64,000 nt of DNA from Corynebacterium camporealensis (GCF_000980815.1 NZ_CP011311.1:496001-560000); one strand, 5' to 3'. Shown: positions 51,161 to 60,786, counted from the stretch's first letter. Notes: a model not told the origin generated them from the letters alone. Numbers and translations are program-made.

Positions 51161-52744
51161 GTGGAGGACTGGAAGACTGTAGGGGCTGCTCAGCAGCTGG
51201 TAGAAGATGAAATCCAGTTGCTCAGTATCGACTGGCTGCTCGCGCAACGCGACTTAGAACTGCGCCCACTGCACATAGCCGGCCAAGAATTTCACGTCGC
51301 GCACCCCTGTGAACTCGAAGACCCCACCGAATTCATCGGCCCTGGGGGAGTAGTACTCCTGACCGGACTCGCGTTTAAAGATCATCCCGCGGGCTTTACC
51401 GACTATGTTCGTCGCCTCGCCAAGCGCGGCATCACTGGTATCGGATTCGGCACCGGCCTGTACTTCGATAAACCACCCCGCGAACTTATCGACGCCGCCA
51501 AGGCACACGAGCTCACCCTCTTTGAAGTGCCCCTGCATATCCCCTTCGTGTCCATCTCGGCTGCTGCCTACAAAGAACAGTCCCGTCGCCGGGGTGCGCG
51601 CCGGGAAGAGTTCATCAAAGACTTAGGCAAACTTAGCGATGCCGCATCGAAAGGCCTGCGCCCACTGCTGCGCTCAGTCGCGACGACCTTGGACTGCCGC
51701 ATTTATCTCGCGGACGCGGACAGCCGCATTAAAGCTGCCGTGGTGTCACCTACCCGTGACCCACTGCCGGAAGCTATCACTAAAGAAGACCGCGAACTCG
51801 TCGCTGAAGTCATGAAACGTGGTTTCGGAAGCGCCTTTTCGGACAAAGGACGAACCGTCCTCAGCGTGACGGTGACAACCCGCGGCGACTACCACGAAGG
51901 GCTTATTGCCTCCACGGAGAAAAGCCTCGATCTTTACGGACGAACTCTGCTTAAACACGCCGCCGGATTGTGCGAACTACTCGTGCAGCGACCATCAGAA
52001 CTGCGCTTTAAACAAAACGGACTCAACACCTTGGCTCTGGGCATCCAGCTCGGCTGGACCGGCGATACCGATACCTTCCGCGACATCATCGCCTCTGCTA
52101 GCGATGCCACCGGCAAAATTCGTCCCGCCCTCGTGAAGTCCGACGACGTCCAAGCCCGTGACCGTTTCCACCAGAAACTCGATATGCGCCTCGAACAAGC
52201 CGGCCGCATGTTTTTCAGCCTCAACCTCGACGACTGCACACAGTTAGTACTCTTCCGCGGCGGCCGTTCAATGAAGGAACTGAAAGAACTACTCAGCGAC
52301 TTAAGGCATCGCCAGCGCATCGTCGTCGGAGGCCCCGTCGAGTGGGCGGAACTTTCCCAATCACTCATCGGCGAACTAGAGCGAATCGCATTCCGCGTGA
52401 AGACTGGCTCCATCGTCGGCGTGGAAAGCCGCGCCTTTAACTGGCTACACGATGCCGCCGACGTCCCCGCCCTGCGCAGCCGCGTCCAAGAAACCTGGGG
52501 CAAACTACACGCCTACGACGAATCCCACGACACCTACCTCCGCCGCACACTCGAAGTCCTGCTCCAGCATGGCATGCATCTTGGCGATGCCGCCGACATC
52601 CTCGGCGTCCACCGGCACACCCTACGCAAACGCGTATCCACCCTGGAATCAGTCCTCGAGGTCGACCTCGGCGATCCTTCAGTCAGAGCAGAACTGCTTG
52701 TGCTTGGAATGGCTATTGACCGGCAACGCTCAACGAAAAGCTAA
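51161..52744 (+). CDS. PucR-family regulator, divergent from gabT
   Basis: A 527-residue regulator. The N-terminal PucR ligand domain (about 15-140) contains LRPLHIAGQEFHVAHPCELEDPTEF and GVVLLTGLAFKDHPA. A central GGDEF-like region follows, and the C-terminal HTH reads LGDAADILGVHRHTLRKRVSTLESVL near residue 485-510. GabR of C. glutamicum is a PucR-type activator of gab genes, so the same role is probable here. The GTG start at 51161 has no ribosome site; TATAGG ends about 8 nt upstream, so it may be leaderless. The 182 bp after its stop hold no gene or clear terminator. Confidence 0.82.
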   Translation: MEDWKTVGAAQQLVEDEIQLLSIDWLLAQRDLELRPLHIAGQEFHVAHPCELEDPTEFIGPGGVVLLTGLAFKDHPAGFTDYVRRLAKRGITGIGFGTGLYFDKPPRELIDAAKAHELTLFEVPLHIPFVSISAAAYKEQSRRRGARREEFIKDLGKLSDAASKGLRPLLRSVATTLDCRIYLADADSRIKAAVVSPTRDPLPEAITKEDRELVAEVMKRGFGSAFSDKGRTVLSVTVTTRGDYHEGLIASTEKSLDLYGRTLLKHAAGLCELLVQRPSELRFKQNGLNTLALGIQLGWTGDTDTFRDIIASASDATGKIRPALVKSDDVQARDRFHQKLDMRLEQAGRMFFSLNLDDCTQLVLFRGGRSMKELKELLSDLRHRQRIVVGGPVEWAELSQSLIGELERIAFRVKTGSIVGVESRAFNWLHDAADVPALRSRVQETWGKLHAYDESHDTYLRRTLEVLLQHGMHLGDAADILGVHRHTLRKRVSTLESVLEVDLGDPSVRAELLVLGMAIDRQRSTKS

Positions 52745-52926
52745 AGCAGAAAACTATTTACGGTAGCGATTCAAATTTTTGGAGGCAGGCGGTCGGAGTG
52801 AGGTCTGAGTAAACCATTTTGAAGTGCTGTACTTCTTCTAAAAGCGTCATCTTAGGCGCGACAGACGTATGGTGAATAGTTTGCAACTAGTTTAAGTGGC
52901 TGTACAGAGAATTGGCGTACGCTGAA

Positions 52927-54831
52927 TCAGTCTAAGGCGAGTAGTGGCTCTTCGGAAGTAATTTTTGAAACAAGAGCGAAATGCAAATTCAGAAGACCAT
53001 GCCCTGTTCTCCAGTCGTCGCCTAAAACTTCATCGATTTTTCGTAGACGTTGCCGAATAGTGTTGACATGCAGATTTAGCTCTCGAGCTACCTTTGATGC
53101 TGAAAACTCGTAGGAAGCCGTCAATTTCAAGGTAGTGAAGAGATCAGATCCATGCATTTTGTCATGTTCCAAAATGGGGCCAAGAGTCTCGTTGATTAAG
53201 GCGATCTGATCTTCTCTTGAGATATTGCCCAGGGCCAATAGCCAAAAAGGCAAATTCTGTTTTGAGAACACTACATTTTTGGTGGACACTTGTAGATGAG
53301 TGACAGCGTTTAGATAACGGTGGCAAGAATAAGTTATGTTCTCGAGATCTTGAGAACAATCAAACTGATCTGAGACGAAGCCTAAAAGCCCTTTCTCCTT
53401 AAAGGTAAATATGTCGTTTAGTAGAGATACAACACGATCTATGCGCTGAGCTGTGGCGAAAAAGTAAACCATATTGGATGACTTGTAATAGATAACACCC
53501 GACGGAAGTAGATCGTAAATTGATTGATGGATTTCTCCCCAAGAATGCCAGTCACACCGAAGGGCAATAATCTTGCAAGATCGACCAGGGCTAATAGATA
53601 TGGATTGAAGTCGCTGTTTGAGTGCCTCGGGAAGAGACGAGTAGCCAAATCGGAGAAGATGAAATAGAGCCTCGCTATCCCATGAAAGCGATTCATCAGT
53701 CCGCTTGGGCGATAAGATACCGGGAAAGCTTAGTAGCCGTGCTGCCTTTTGAACTAAAAGTGGCTGGAAGGAGTCAGCACCATGGGACTCCATTACAAGG
53801 GCTCCCCAAGGGCTGGCCCCATTAAATAGCGCCCATGATTGAAAGGCCATCCCATCGAAGCTGAACGTCCTAAATTTTCCCGCCGCGTCCACAGATTGGA
53901 GCCAGTCTTTTAACTCACTGTACAACTTTTTGCTTAACGTAGGGTTCGAAGCTTTCGAATAACTAGTGAGATCTATGAGATTAATCGACGAGGAAAACCG
54001 CGCTTCGATGTAGGTCAAAATCTCTTGTATTGGATCGGGTCTGTTAGCTAGCTCGAACAATTTGTTGAGCTCAGACGCGTTAACTTCTAACCTCTCGATG
54101 GTTTTTTCTCTGGTAGTGAGGTCTGACTTTAACCTGGAAATTTTATTAGAATGATTGCTTTCTCTGTCGCAAAGTCGCAGAATGGCGGAACTGTACCAGG
54201 CGATTTTCTCTAGAACATAGATATCTGACGAGGGGTACACGCGCTCATGGCGGTCAGCGATAAAAAGGATGTATCCAAAATCATCCGAAGTGTCAAAAGG
54301 GACCCCTAGAAAAGCGCGAAATCCTTCTCGTTTCACTACCTTATCAAGGTTTTCACTGCGTATGAACGTGTCGTCCATTAGATAATTTGCTACTTGCAGA
54401 GGGCTATCCAATTCGAAGATTCTATTGGCGAGGCCCGAGTTGCTGGAAGTAGCTTCTTGAAATTCCTGTGTCCAAATGCCGTCTGACATCAAAATGGAAG
54501 AAACGGCTTCTTCACCCGACTGTACTTCCACTAGGTAGGCTGCGTCCACACCTAGCAACTGTCGTGTGAGACCAAGTATTCGCGGCAAAGCTAGATCGGT
54601 TGAAGCTTCTAGGCTGACTTCGTAAGCCACCTCCTGCAGCTCATTTACTAACCGTCTGAGGGTTCTATTTTCTGATGCCAAATTGTTCACCGTAATGAGA
54701 GAACGGCGTAAAGGTGCGGACTCGGAATCCGTCTTCAGGTGTTCGATGGATTGGCGGAAACGGGCGGACGGTAGCCGAAGCGCGGATTGCAGGTGCAGAT
54801 TTATCTCTTGGTTCGGTGCTTGTTGGTTCAT
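52927..54831 (-). CDS. GAF-domain regulator with PucR-type HTH, controlling the beta-oxidation operon
   Basis: A 634-residue homologue of the regulator at 43902-45677. The GAF domain (about 75-215) has LLGVDAAYLVEVQ, FLGVPFDTSDDFGYILFIADRHERV; a short coiled-coil-like helix (about 225-260) follows; the C-terminal HTH reads ASKVARELNLHVNTIRQRLRKIDEVLG near residue 585-615. Base composition is much richer in A+T than in the genes to the left, marking the start of a likely acquired segment. It is divergent from the thiolase operon, with 130 bp and a CRP/GlxR-like palindrome between. Confidence 0.8.
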   Translation of the reverse strand: MNQQAPNQEINLHLQSALRLPSARFRQSIEHLKTDSESAPLRRSLITVNNLASENRTLRRLVNELQEVAYEVSLEASTDLALPRILGLTRQLLGVDAAYLVEVQSGEEAVSSILMSDGIWTQEFQEATSSNSGLANRIFELDSPLQVANYLMDDTFIRSENLDKVVKREGFRAFLGVPFDTSDDFGYILFIADRHERVYPSSDIYVLEKIAWYSSAILRLCDRESNHSNKISRLKSDLTTREKTIERLEVNASELNKLFELANRPDPIQEILTYIEARFSSSINLIDLTSYSKASNPTLSKKLYSELKDWLQSVDAAGKFRTFSFDGMAFQSWALFNGASPWGALVMESHGADSFQPLLVQKAARLLSFPGILSPKRTDESLSWDSEALFHLLRFGYSSLPEALKQRLQSISISPGRSCKIIALRCDWHSWGEIHQSIYDLLPSGVIYYKSSNMVYFFATAQRIDRVVSLLNDIFTFKEKGLLGFVSDQFDCSQDLENITYSCHRYLNAVTHLQVSTKNVVFSKQNLPFWLLALGNISREDQIALINETLGPILEHDKMHGSDLFTTLKLTASYEFSASKVARELNLHVNTIRQRLRKIDEVLGDDWRTGHGLLNLHFALVSKITSEEPLLALD

Positions 54832-54916
54832 GGGTGTGCAAATAGTAATTTTCGTCGGCGAAATTGTAATTTAAAACACTAGTCCGCTGTGGCGTGGGAT
54901 GCAATACTGTTCGCTA

Positions 54917-54932
54917 AGTGATTGACATCACT
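54917..54932. promoter_or_regulatory. CRP/GlxR-like palindrome before the thiolase operon
   Basis: AGTGATTGACATCACT has perfect 6-bp arms and the GTGA-N6-TCAC core of the corynebacterial CRP-type regulator GlxR. It lies 30-45 bp before the thiolase start and 86-101 bp before the regulator start. Confidence 0.5.
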
Positions 54933-54961
54933 CTTAACGAAACTTCACAGAAAGGATTGGT

Positions 54962-56146
54962 ATGGGTCTTCAGTCTGCAAAGCGCAGTGAAAACAAACCC
55001 GTCATAACTGCGGCTGCGCGACTCCCTATTGGCAGGAAGAAAGGGGCGTTGGCATCACTTGACGGTGTAGGGCTTGGAGCCGAAGTCCTTAAGAAACTCG
55101 GTGAGGCCTTACCGAGCGGCAGTGATGACATCAGCGATGTAATTCTGGGAAATACTCTTTCGCATTATGGGAACCCTGCGAGGGTGGCGGCCTTAAAAGC
55201 AGGGTATGGCACTAATGTTCCCGCGCTGACTATTGATCGTCAGTGTGGTTCTGGAATTAACGCTGTAACCCTTGCTGCAAGCCTCTCTCAAACCCAGGAT
55301 GGCATTTACGTAGCAGGTGGGATGGAGAGTATGACGCATGAACCTCTACAGCTTGCACCACCACGTCGAAGCTTCGACTTCACATCGGTAAAGCCTTTGC
55401 GTAGAGAGCTTTCTACCGAGGCAGTTGGTGACCCGACTATGGGGCAAACTGCTGAAAATGTAGCGAGAATGTTCTCAATTAGCCGAGGTGAGCAGGATGA
55501 GTACGCACTTCGGAGTCAGGAGCGTTATCAAAGAGCGAAAGAGCTAGGGAAATACGAAGATTTCGTCATCGCTATGGAATTGCCTCATGGTGAAGAGTTT
55601 ACCGAGGACGAGCACCCGCGACCGGACACGAGTATTGAGAAGCTCTCCAAACTGCGTCCTGCATTTGACGTGCAAGGGACAGTGACGGCTGGCAATGCTT
55701 CAGGTCTTAATGATGGTGCTGCGGCCGTGGTAGTGACCGGCTCATCCTTAGCGAAGGAGCGGGACTTGCCTGTACTCGCTGAGGTCGGTCGGACGGTGGT
55801 CTCAGGTGTGGATCCCAACACCATGGGGTTGGGGCCAGTGCCCGCTATTAAAGAACTTCTGAGCAGAACTGGTCGGAGCATTGATAGCTACGACTTCATT
55901 GAAATCAATGAGGCCTTCGCTGTTCAAACGCTCGCTTGCATCAAAGAGCTAGGGCTCGATGTAGAAAAAGTGAATCCAAATGGTGGGGCTATTGCGCATG
56001 GACATCCGATAGCTGCTACCGGCTGCATCTTAGTTCAAAAGGTAATAAGTGAGCTCCGTTCAAGAGGAGGTGGCAGCGCAATCGTAAGTGCCTGCATTGG
56101 TGGCGGGCAAGGAATCGCAACCGAGATCAAAGTCAAAGGAGAATAG
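54962..56146 (+). CDS. Thiolase (acetyl-CoA acyltransferase)
   Basis: A 394-residue thiolase. Active-site residues are present: DRQCGSGINAVTLAA (nucleophile Cys near residue 96), NGGAIAHGHPIAATGC (His) and SACIGGGQGIA (second Cys). It cleaves 3-ketoacyl-CoA with CoA to acetyl-CoA and a shortened acyl-CoA. The ATG has AAAGGA 7 nt upstream. First gene of an eight-gene operon; followed 2 bp later by a 3-hydroxyacyl-CoA dehydrogenase. Confidence 0.9.
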   Translation: MGLQSAKRSENKPVITAAARLPIGRKKGALASLDGVGLGAEVLKKLGEALPSGSDDISDVILGNTLSHYGNPARVAALKAGYGTNVPALTIDRQCGSGINAVTLAASLSQTQDGIYVAGGMESMTHEPLQLAPPRRSFDFTSVKPLRRELSTEAVGDPTMGQTAENVARMFSISRGEQDEYALRSQERYQRAKELGKYEDFVIAMELPHGEEFTEDEHPRPDTSIEKLSKLRPAFDVQGTVTAGNASGLNDGAAAVVVTGSSLAKERDLPVLAEVGRTVVSGVDPNTMGLGPVPAIKELLSRTGRSIDSYDFIEINEAFAVQTLACIKELGLDVEKVNPNGGAIAHGHPIAATGCILVQKVISELRSRGGGSAIVSACIGGGQGIATEIKVKGE

Positions 56147-56148
56147 AA

Positions 56149-57021
56149 ATGCAGAAACTAACAAACGTTACGGTCTGCGGCGCAGGAGAAATGGGCGGCC
56201 AAATTGCGATGGCGGCAGCCCTAAATGGTTATACCGTTGCACTTTACGACATTAACGTGGACCAACTGAGTGCAACCTCTAGCCGCCTTGAGTCCTTAAC
56301 TAATCGATTCGTGGAGAAGGGGCGGTATGAAGAGCAAGTGGTCAAGGAAGCATTCTCAAACCTCACTTTCTACAACGACCTTTCAGAGGCATGTGCGCAG
56401 GCTGACCTTGTAATCGAAGCAATTGTCGAAGACCTTGGCGCGAAACGAGAGCTCTTCCGACAGGTGTCCTCATTGGTTGATGCAGGAACAGTGCTAGCAA
56501 CAAACTCATCAAGCATTGTGTCATCGAAATTAGCGGACAGCGTTTCTAATCCTTCACGCCTCTTGAATGTTCATTTCTTTAATCCAGCATTGATTATGCC
56601 GCTGGTCGAAGTTGTGCAAGGGCCGCATACGGATACTGAGCATGTTGAGACTGCGATTGAATTTGCTAGGAGTCTCGGCAAGACCCCAGTCTTAATTGAA
56701 AAGGAAATCTTCGGTTTCATTGCCAATCGTGTGCTGTCCGCCATATTCGATGAAGCTATCTACCTAAAGGAGCAAGGGGTCGCTTCCGTCGAAGCAATCG
56801 ATACAGCGGTCAAGCAGGGGTTAAATCACCCGATGGGGCCGTTTGAACTCTTGGATCTCACCGGCATTGATGTCAATTACAAGATCAAGAAGTTGGAGGC
56901 AGAAGATACCGGTGATGCAAAGGATGGGCCTTCACGGACTTTGTCGGAGCTGTATGAAGCCGGCCATCTCGGTAAGAAATCGGGGCGCGGTTTCTACGAA
57001 TATAAGAAAGGAGGAAAGTAA
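56149..57021 (+). CDS. 3-hydroxyacyl-CoA (3-hydroxybutyryl-CoA type) dehydrogenase
   Basis: A 290-residue NAD enzyme of beta-oxidation. The nucleotide site is CGAGEMGGQIAMAAALNGY with a following acidic residue in LYDIN (NAD). ATNSSSIVSSKLAD and LLNVHFFNPALIMPLVEVV carry the catalytic Ser, His and Glu. Residues 185-285 form the helical C-domain ending in KKSGRGFYEYKKG. Length is that of single-domain 3-hydroxybutyryl-CoA dehydrogenases. Stop and next start overlap by one base. Confidence 0.9.
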   Translation: MQKLTNVTVCGAGEMGGQIAMAAALNGYTVALYDINVDQLSATSSRLESLTNRFVEKGRYEEQVVKEAFSNLTFYNDLSEACAQADLVIEAIVEDLGAKRELFRQVSSLVDAGTVLATNSSSIVSSKLADSVSNPSRLLNVHFFNPALIMPLVEVVQGPHTDTEHVETAIEFARSLGKTPVLIEKEIFGFIANRVLSAIFDEAIYLKEQGVASVEAIDTAVKQGLNHPMGPFELLDLTGIDVNYKIKKLEAEDTGDAKDGPSRTLSELYEAGHLGKKSGRGFYEYKKGGK

Positions 57022-57788
57022 TGCCAAGCCAAGTAACTACAGAAAAGAGAAACGGCGTTGGAATTCTCACTATTGAACGAGAGGGACAGCTTAATGCCCT
57101 CAATGTTGAGGTGATGGATCGAATTTCTGCTGCACTTGATGAGTGGGAATATGACGATGAGATCGACGTAGTGATCTTTATCGGTGCTGGGACAAGAGCT
57201 TTCGCTGCGGGAGCAGATCTACAAGAGTTAGCTTCTTTGAGCCACCAAGAGGTCAGGGAGCGATACCCAATGGCGGGTTTGTTCGACCGTATTGACAACT
57301 ATCGCAAGCCCAGCATTGCCGCAGTAAACGGCATAGCGTTTGGGGGTGGATTCGAGTTGGCTTTGGCGTGTGATCTTCGTGTCGCTTCTCCTACAGCGGA
57401 ATTTCGATTTCCAGAAGTAGGACTTGGAATTATCCCGGGCGCCGGCGGTACGCAAAGACTTTCCCGCCTTCTTAATGAATCGATGGCTACCTACTTGATT
57501 CTTAGCGGCGAAGGTTTGTCTGCAGAACGAGCATTTGAAATGGGGCTTGTATGCCGTTTGGACGAAGACCCGCTCAATTCAGCTATCGAAATTGCGGATA
57601 CGCTTCGCGCCAAATCTTTAACTGCGATCCGATTTGCGCGCAGTGCAGTAAAACAAATCAACCCTTCTGGACACCAGAAGGAGCAACTTTATCAGGGGTT
57701 GGCGTTCGCCAGTGACGATCGCACGGAAGGCATTGATGCTTTCTTGTCTCGGCGAGCTCCTTCCTTCTCCGCAACTGATGCAACGTGA
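57021..57788 (+). CDS. Enoyl-CoA hydratase
   Basis: A 255-residue crotonase-family enzyme. The oxyanion-hole run AFAAGADLQEL and both catalytic glutamates are visible: GGGFELALACDL and FPEVGLGIIPGAGGTQRL. It should add water to 2-enoyl-CoA to feed the dehydrogenase upstream. It begins on the last base of the dehydrogenase stop codon. Confidence 0.9.
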   Translation: MPSQVTTEKRNGVGILTIEREGQLNALNVEVMDRISAALDEWEYDDEIDVVIFIGAGTRAFAAGADLQELASLSHQEVRERYPMAGLFDRIDNYRKPSIAAVNGIAFGGGFELALACDLRVASPTAEFRFPEVGLGIIPGAGGTQRLSRLLNESMATYLILSGEGLSAERAFEMGLVCRLDEDPLNSAIEIADTLRAKSLTAIRFARSAVKQINPSGHQKEQLYQGLAFASDDRTEGIDAFLSRRAPSFSATDAT

Positions 57789-57805
57789 AAGTGAAGGAAC
57801 ATGCT

Positions 57806-58054
57806 ATGAAACGTGATGAATACGTGACCAATGATTTGGGTTTCTTTAAGCCCAAAGCCTTTCGATTGTGGTCAACGATTGGAATTTTGTGCTTATCGGT
57901 AGTTGCTTTCTTGCCTATGAGCTTTAATACGCTGGTAGGAGAAACCGTCTTGGTGAACTACCTGCTAGTTGTGATTATGCTGGTTAGCCTGGCGGTTTTG
58001 ATTATTGACCTCAAGCCAGATCGCCAAGAGCGAGGAGGTCGCGACAATGTCTAG
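57806..58054 (+). CDS. Small two-helix membrane partner of the sodium symporter
   Basis: An 82-residue protein with two hydrophobic helices (about residues 20-40 and 46-66) and a charged C-terminus (DLKPDRQERGG). Its 3' end overlaps the symporter gene by 8 bp. Some SSS-family symporters, such as pantothenate permease with YhdT, have a similar small partner gene. ATG 57806 is chosen because AAGGA lies 9 nt upstream. Confidence 0.65.
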   Translation: MKRDEYVTNDLGFFKPKAFRLWSTIGILCLSVVAFLPMSFNTLVGETVLVNYLLVVIMLVSLAVLIIDLKPDRQERGGRDNV

Positions 58055-59540
58055 TGCAAACGTTCTCGCGCTTGTAATCTTGTTTGTCTACATGGCAACA
58101 ACGGTTGCAATTGGTCTATACGCGCACCGTAAGAGTAAGGGAGGATCTGCCAAGGACTTCCTTACTGGTGGCGGAGGTGCCGGCTTTTGGATTAATGGCT
58201 TTGCCATCTTCGCGGCCTTCGCTACGGGCGGTACGATGCTCGGAAATATTGGGCTGTCCTATCAAGGCGGTTGGGGCTATATTACGGCCTACAATGCTGG
58301 TGTCGCTGTTGGCTACCTGATCACGACGTTCTTCCTAGCGAAGATCATGCGAAACATGAATGTCGCGACTGTACCTGAGCTGGTGAAGGCTCGCTACAAT
58401 CACCGTTGGATGAACCTTGTAGTTCCGATAGTTCTTATTGGCACCCTAAGCGCATACATTGTCGCGCAGATGAAAATCGGTGGCCTTATCGGTGAACAGA
58501 TCTTTGGCATTCCTTACGGCTGGTCGGTGCTGTTGATCGGAGCTGTGTACGTCTTCTATACATTTGCAGGCGGCATGAAAGCAGTGACCCTGACGGACTT
58601 CCTGCAAGGCATGATGATGATTGCCGTCGTGCTCATTACAGGATTCATTGCAATCAATGCCAACGGTGGCCTTTCGGTCTATGAAGTCGCCCAAGGTATT
58701 AAGCCAGAGTGGACTCAGGCCGAAGTGTATAGTCCGATTTCCTATATTGGTGCCTTCTTGATTTGGGCTACTTGTAACGCAGTCCTGCCACATACCGTGA
58801 TGCGAATCTTTGCGGCAAAGAATGAGCGAACTGGTCGAGCTTCGCTCGCACTCGGATTAGGCCTGTACATTGTTACAGGCGTCGTGACTTGTGTCTTTGT
58901 TATTGCTGGCACGATCATTCTTACGGGTGGCGCGGAACTAGAGGATAATGACGCTGCATTCCTGCTGTTCCTCGATCAGGCTACGCCGGATTGGGTTCGT
59001 GGTCTTGCATTTGCTGCAATCTTCGCTGCTGTTATGTCGTCTGTTTCTGCGATGCTGCTGGCTTTGGCAGCGGCATTGTCGTACGACTTGATCGGCGAAA
59101 TCCGTCCCAATACGTCGGATGCTGCGCAAAGGAGAATTACAAAGCTGGGTATTCTCGGATTTGGTGTCCTTACCCTCGTCCTTTCGTTGAACCCGCCAGA
59201 ATTCCTAACCCTCCTGTACACAGCGGCTATGGGCCTTTTGGCTTCGTCCTTGTTCTTCCCAACTTTGCTGGGACTGTGGTGGCGAAGGATTGGAGGAACT
59301 GCGGCTTTTGCTGGTGCAACTGTCGGTGGTGTTTCGTACCTCATTCTGTTGTTCGGGTTCGACCTGCCTACCCTTTCGCAAGTGGTCTACTCGTTGCCGC
59401 TATCCGCAATTACTTGCGTCGTTTGTGCATTCATCTTTAAGCCGGCGAACTCCAGCGAACTGGAAAGGCTTACGATTGCGCACGAGCGTGAAGTAACCGA
59501 TGAAGAAGTACAAAGGTTCGAAAAAGAACTCAACACGTAG
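58047..59540 (+). CDS. Sodium:solute symporter (SSS family)
   Basis: A 497-residue transporter with about 13 hydrophobic segments. Typical SSS features: DFLTGGGGAGFWINGFAIFAAFATGGTMLG, VATVPELVKARYNHRW, and FAAIFAAVMSSVSAMLLALAAALSYDL, which carries the sodium-site serines. The C-terminal 25 residues are charged. ATG 58047 has GAGGAGG 8 nt upstream. It lies amid the beta-oxidation genes, so it should import the carboxylic acid substrate of this pathway. Confidence 0.88.
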   Translation: MSSANVLALVILFVYMATTVAIGLYAHRKSKGGSAKDFLTGGGGAGFWINGFAIFAAFATGGTMLGNIGLSYQGGWGYITAYNAGVAVGYLITTFFLAKIMRNMNVATVPELVKARYNHRWMNLVVPIVLIGTLSAYIVAQMKIGGLIGEQIFGIPYGWSVLLIGAVYVFYTFAGGMKAVTLTDFLQGMMMIAVVLITGFIAINANGGLSVYEVAQGIKPEWTQAEVYSPISYIGAFLIWATCNAVLPHTVMRIFAAKNERTGRASLALGLGLYIVTGVVTCVFVIAGTIILTGGAELEDNDAAFLLFLDQATPDWVRGLAFAAIFAAVMSSVSAMLLALAAALSYDLIGEIRPNTSDAAQRRITKLGILGFGVLTLVLSLNPPEFLTLLYTAAMGLLASSLFFPTLLGLWWRRIGGTAAFAGATVGGVSYLILLFGFDLPTLSQVVYSLPLSAITCVVCAFIFKPANSSELERLTIAHEREVTDEEVQRFEKELNT

Positions 59541-59589
59541 TTGAGTGCTTTTAAACCTGTTGACTTCTTGAGAGGAGCTTCTTAGAACG

Positions 59590-59997
59590 ATGTATAAGAC
59601 TCTTATAAGACCCCGTTACTCAGAGAATGATGCTGCCGGACATATAAACAATACGGTCTATGCAGTGTGGTTTGAGGACGCCCGACGCGAAATATTCAAG
59701 CTTTTCGTGCCTGATTTGGCTCCAGCACCGTGGAATCTGCTTTTGGTCCAAAGCAATATTACCTACAAAGCAGAAGTCACCTGGGTTGAACTGGTTGAAG
59801 TCTCAACGTGGGTAGCGCGTGTAGGCAATAGTTCCTTCACGTTGTATGAGGAAATGAGGCAAGAAGGGGACCTCAAGGCGATTTCCGAAGCGACCTACGT
59901 TCAAGTCGATTCAGTTTCTCGGTCTCCCGCTCCAATTCCTTCATCAATCGTCGAAAGTTTGGAAAAACACACAAAACTAGAGGGTGTGAAAGGATAA
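59590..59997 (+). CDS. Acyl-CoA thioesterase, 4-hydroxybenzoyl-CoA thioesterase family
   Basis: A 135-residue hot-dog-fold protein. The active-site Asp motif is RYSENDAAGHINNTVYAVWFEDARR near the N-terminus, matching the DxxGHxNN(x)xY pattern. It may release CoA from a dead-end acyl-CoA or from an end product of the pathway. A ribosome site (GAGAGGAG) lies before the ATG. The next gene starts 3 bp later. Confidence 0.87.
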   Translation: MYKTLIRPRYSENDAAGHINNTVYAVWFEDARREIFKLFVPDLAPAPWNLLLVQSNITYKAEVTWVELVEVSTWVARVGNSSFTLYEEMRQEGDLKAISEATYVQVDSVSRSPAPIPSSIVESLEKHTKLEGVKG

Positions 59998-60000
59998 AAC

Positions 60001-60780
60001 ATGTCTTCTAACGTTGAAAGTTTCGTTGAAAACAATGTGGGGTATATCTATCTCGATCGGCAAAAGAGCCGTAATGCACTGACCTTTGAAATGTTGCGCT
60101 CGATTGAGCTAACCGTTCGAGAGTGGTCCGTACAACCTGAGGTTCGGTGCATCGTCTTCTCCGGTAAAGGCAAAGCCTACTGTGCCGGTGATGACCTAAT
60201 TGACATGGGGACTTCAAAGTATCCTGTTCCTGAGGATAAGTTTGTTGAGTACCTAAGCGGTTACCCAGAGGCGTGTAAGGCGTTTCGAGAATGCCCCAAG
60301 CCGATCATTTGTAGCGTTCATGGCTATGCCCTTGGGGCAGGACTAGAGCTTGCCTTGTCCTGCGATTTGCTTATTGCTGAAAAGGGCTGCGGGATTGGAC
60401 TTCCCTTCGTGTTGAGAGGGTTCTCCTCCGGTACGCATTTACTGGCTCGGTTAACTAACCGGATGTTTGCCTCACGGCTTTTGTTCACAGGAGACATCGT
60501 TCCAGTAGAAAACCTTGAGGCTTTTGGACTAGTGCACTCACTTACTGAAGCAGATGAGCGCGAATCAAAGACGAAGAATCTTGCCGAAAAGATTGCTCAG
60601 CTTCCCACGAAGACCATCGGACTCATGAAAAAAGCCATGGATGCTTCGGATTCTTTGGACGAGAGGTCCGCCTGGGTAGTTCAGGCACAGTCCACAGTTA
60701 CAGGAACGCTCACTGAAGATTATGCAGAAGGTAGAAGGGCATTTGCTGAAAAGCGAGACCCCGTCTTTACCGGAAAGTAG
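60001..60780 (+). CDS. Enoyl-CoA hydratase/isomerase family protein with altered active site
   Basis: A 259-residue crotonase-family protein. The oxyanion-hole run CAGDDLIDM and the first glutamate position (GAGLELALSCDLL) are normal, but the second catalytic position, usually in a P-E-x-x-x-G run, reads LPFVLRGFSSGTHLL and lacks the glutamate. It is therefore probably an isomerase, dehalogenase- or hydrolase-like member rather than a standard hydratase. The operon already has a hydratase with both glutamates, which supports a different role. Confidence 0.8.
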   Translation: MSSNVESFVENNVGYIYLDRQKSRNALTFEMLRSIELTVREWSVQPEVRCIVFSGKGKAYCAGDDLIDMGTSKYPVPEDKFVEYLSGYPEACKAFRECPKPIICSVHGYALGAGLELALSCDLLIAEKGCGIGLPFVLRGFSSGTHLLARLTNRMFASRLLFTGDIVPVENLEAFGLVHSLTEADERESKTKNLAEKIAQLPTKTIGLMKKAMDASDSLDERSAWVVQAQSTVTGTLTEDYAEGRRAFAEKRDPVFTGK

Positions 60781-60786
60781 GTTGAC

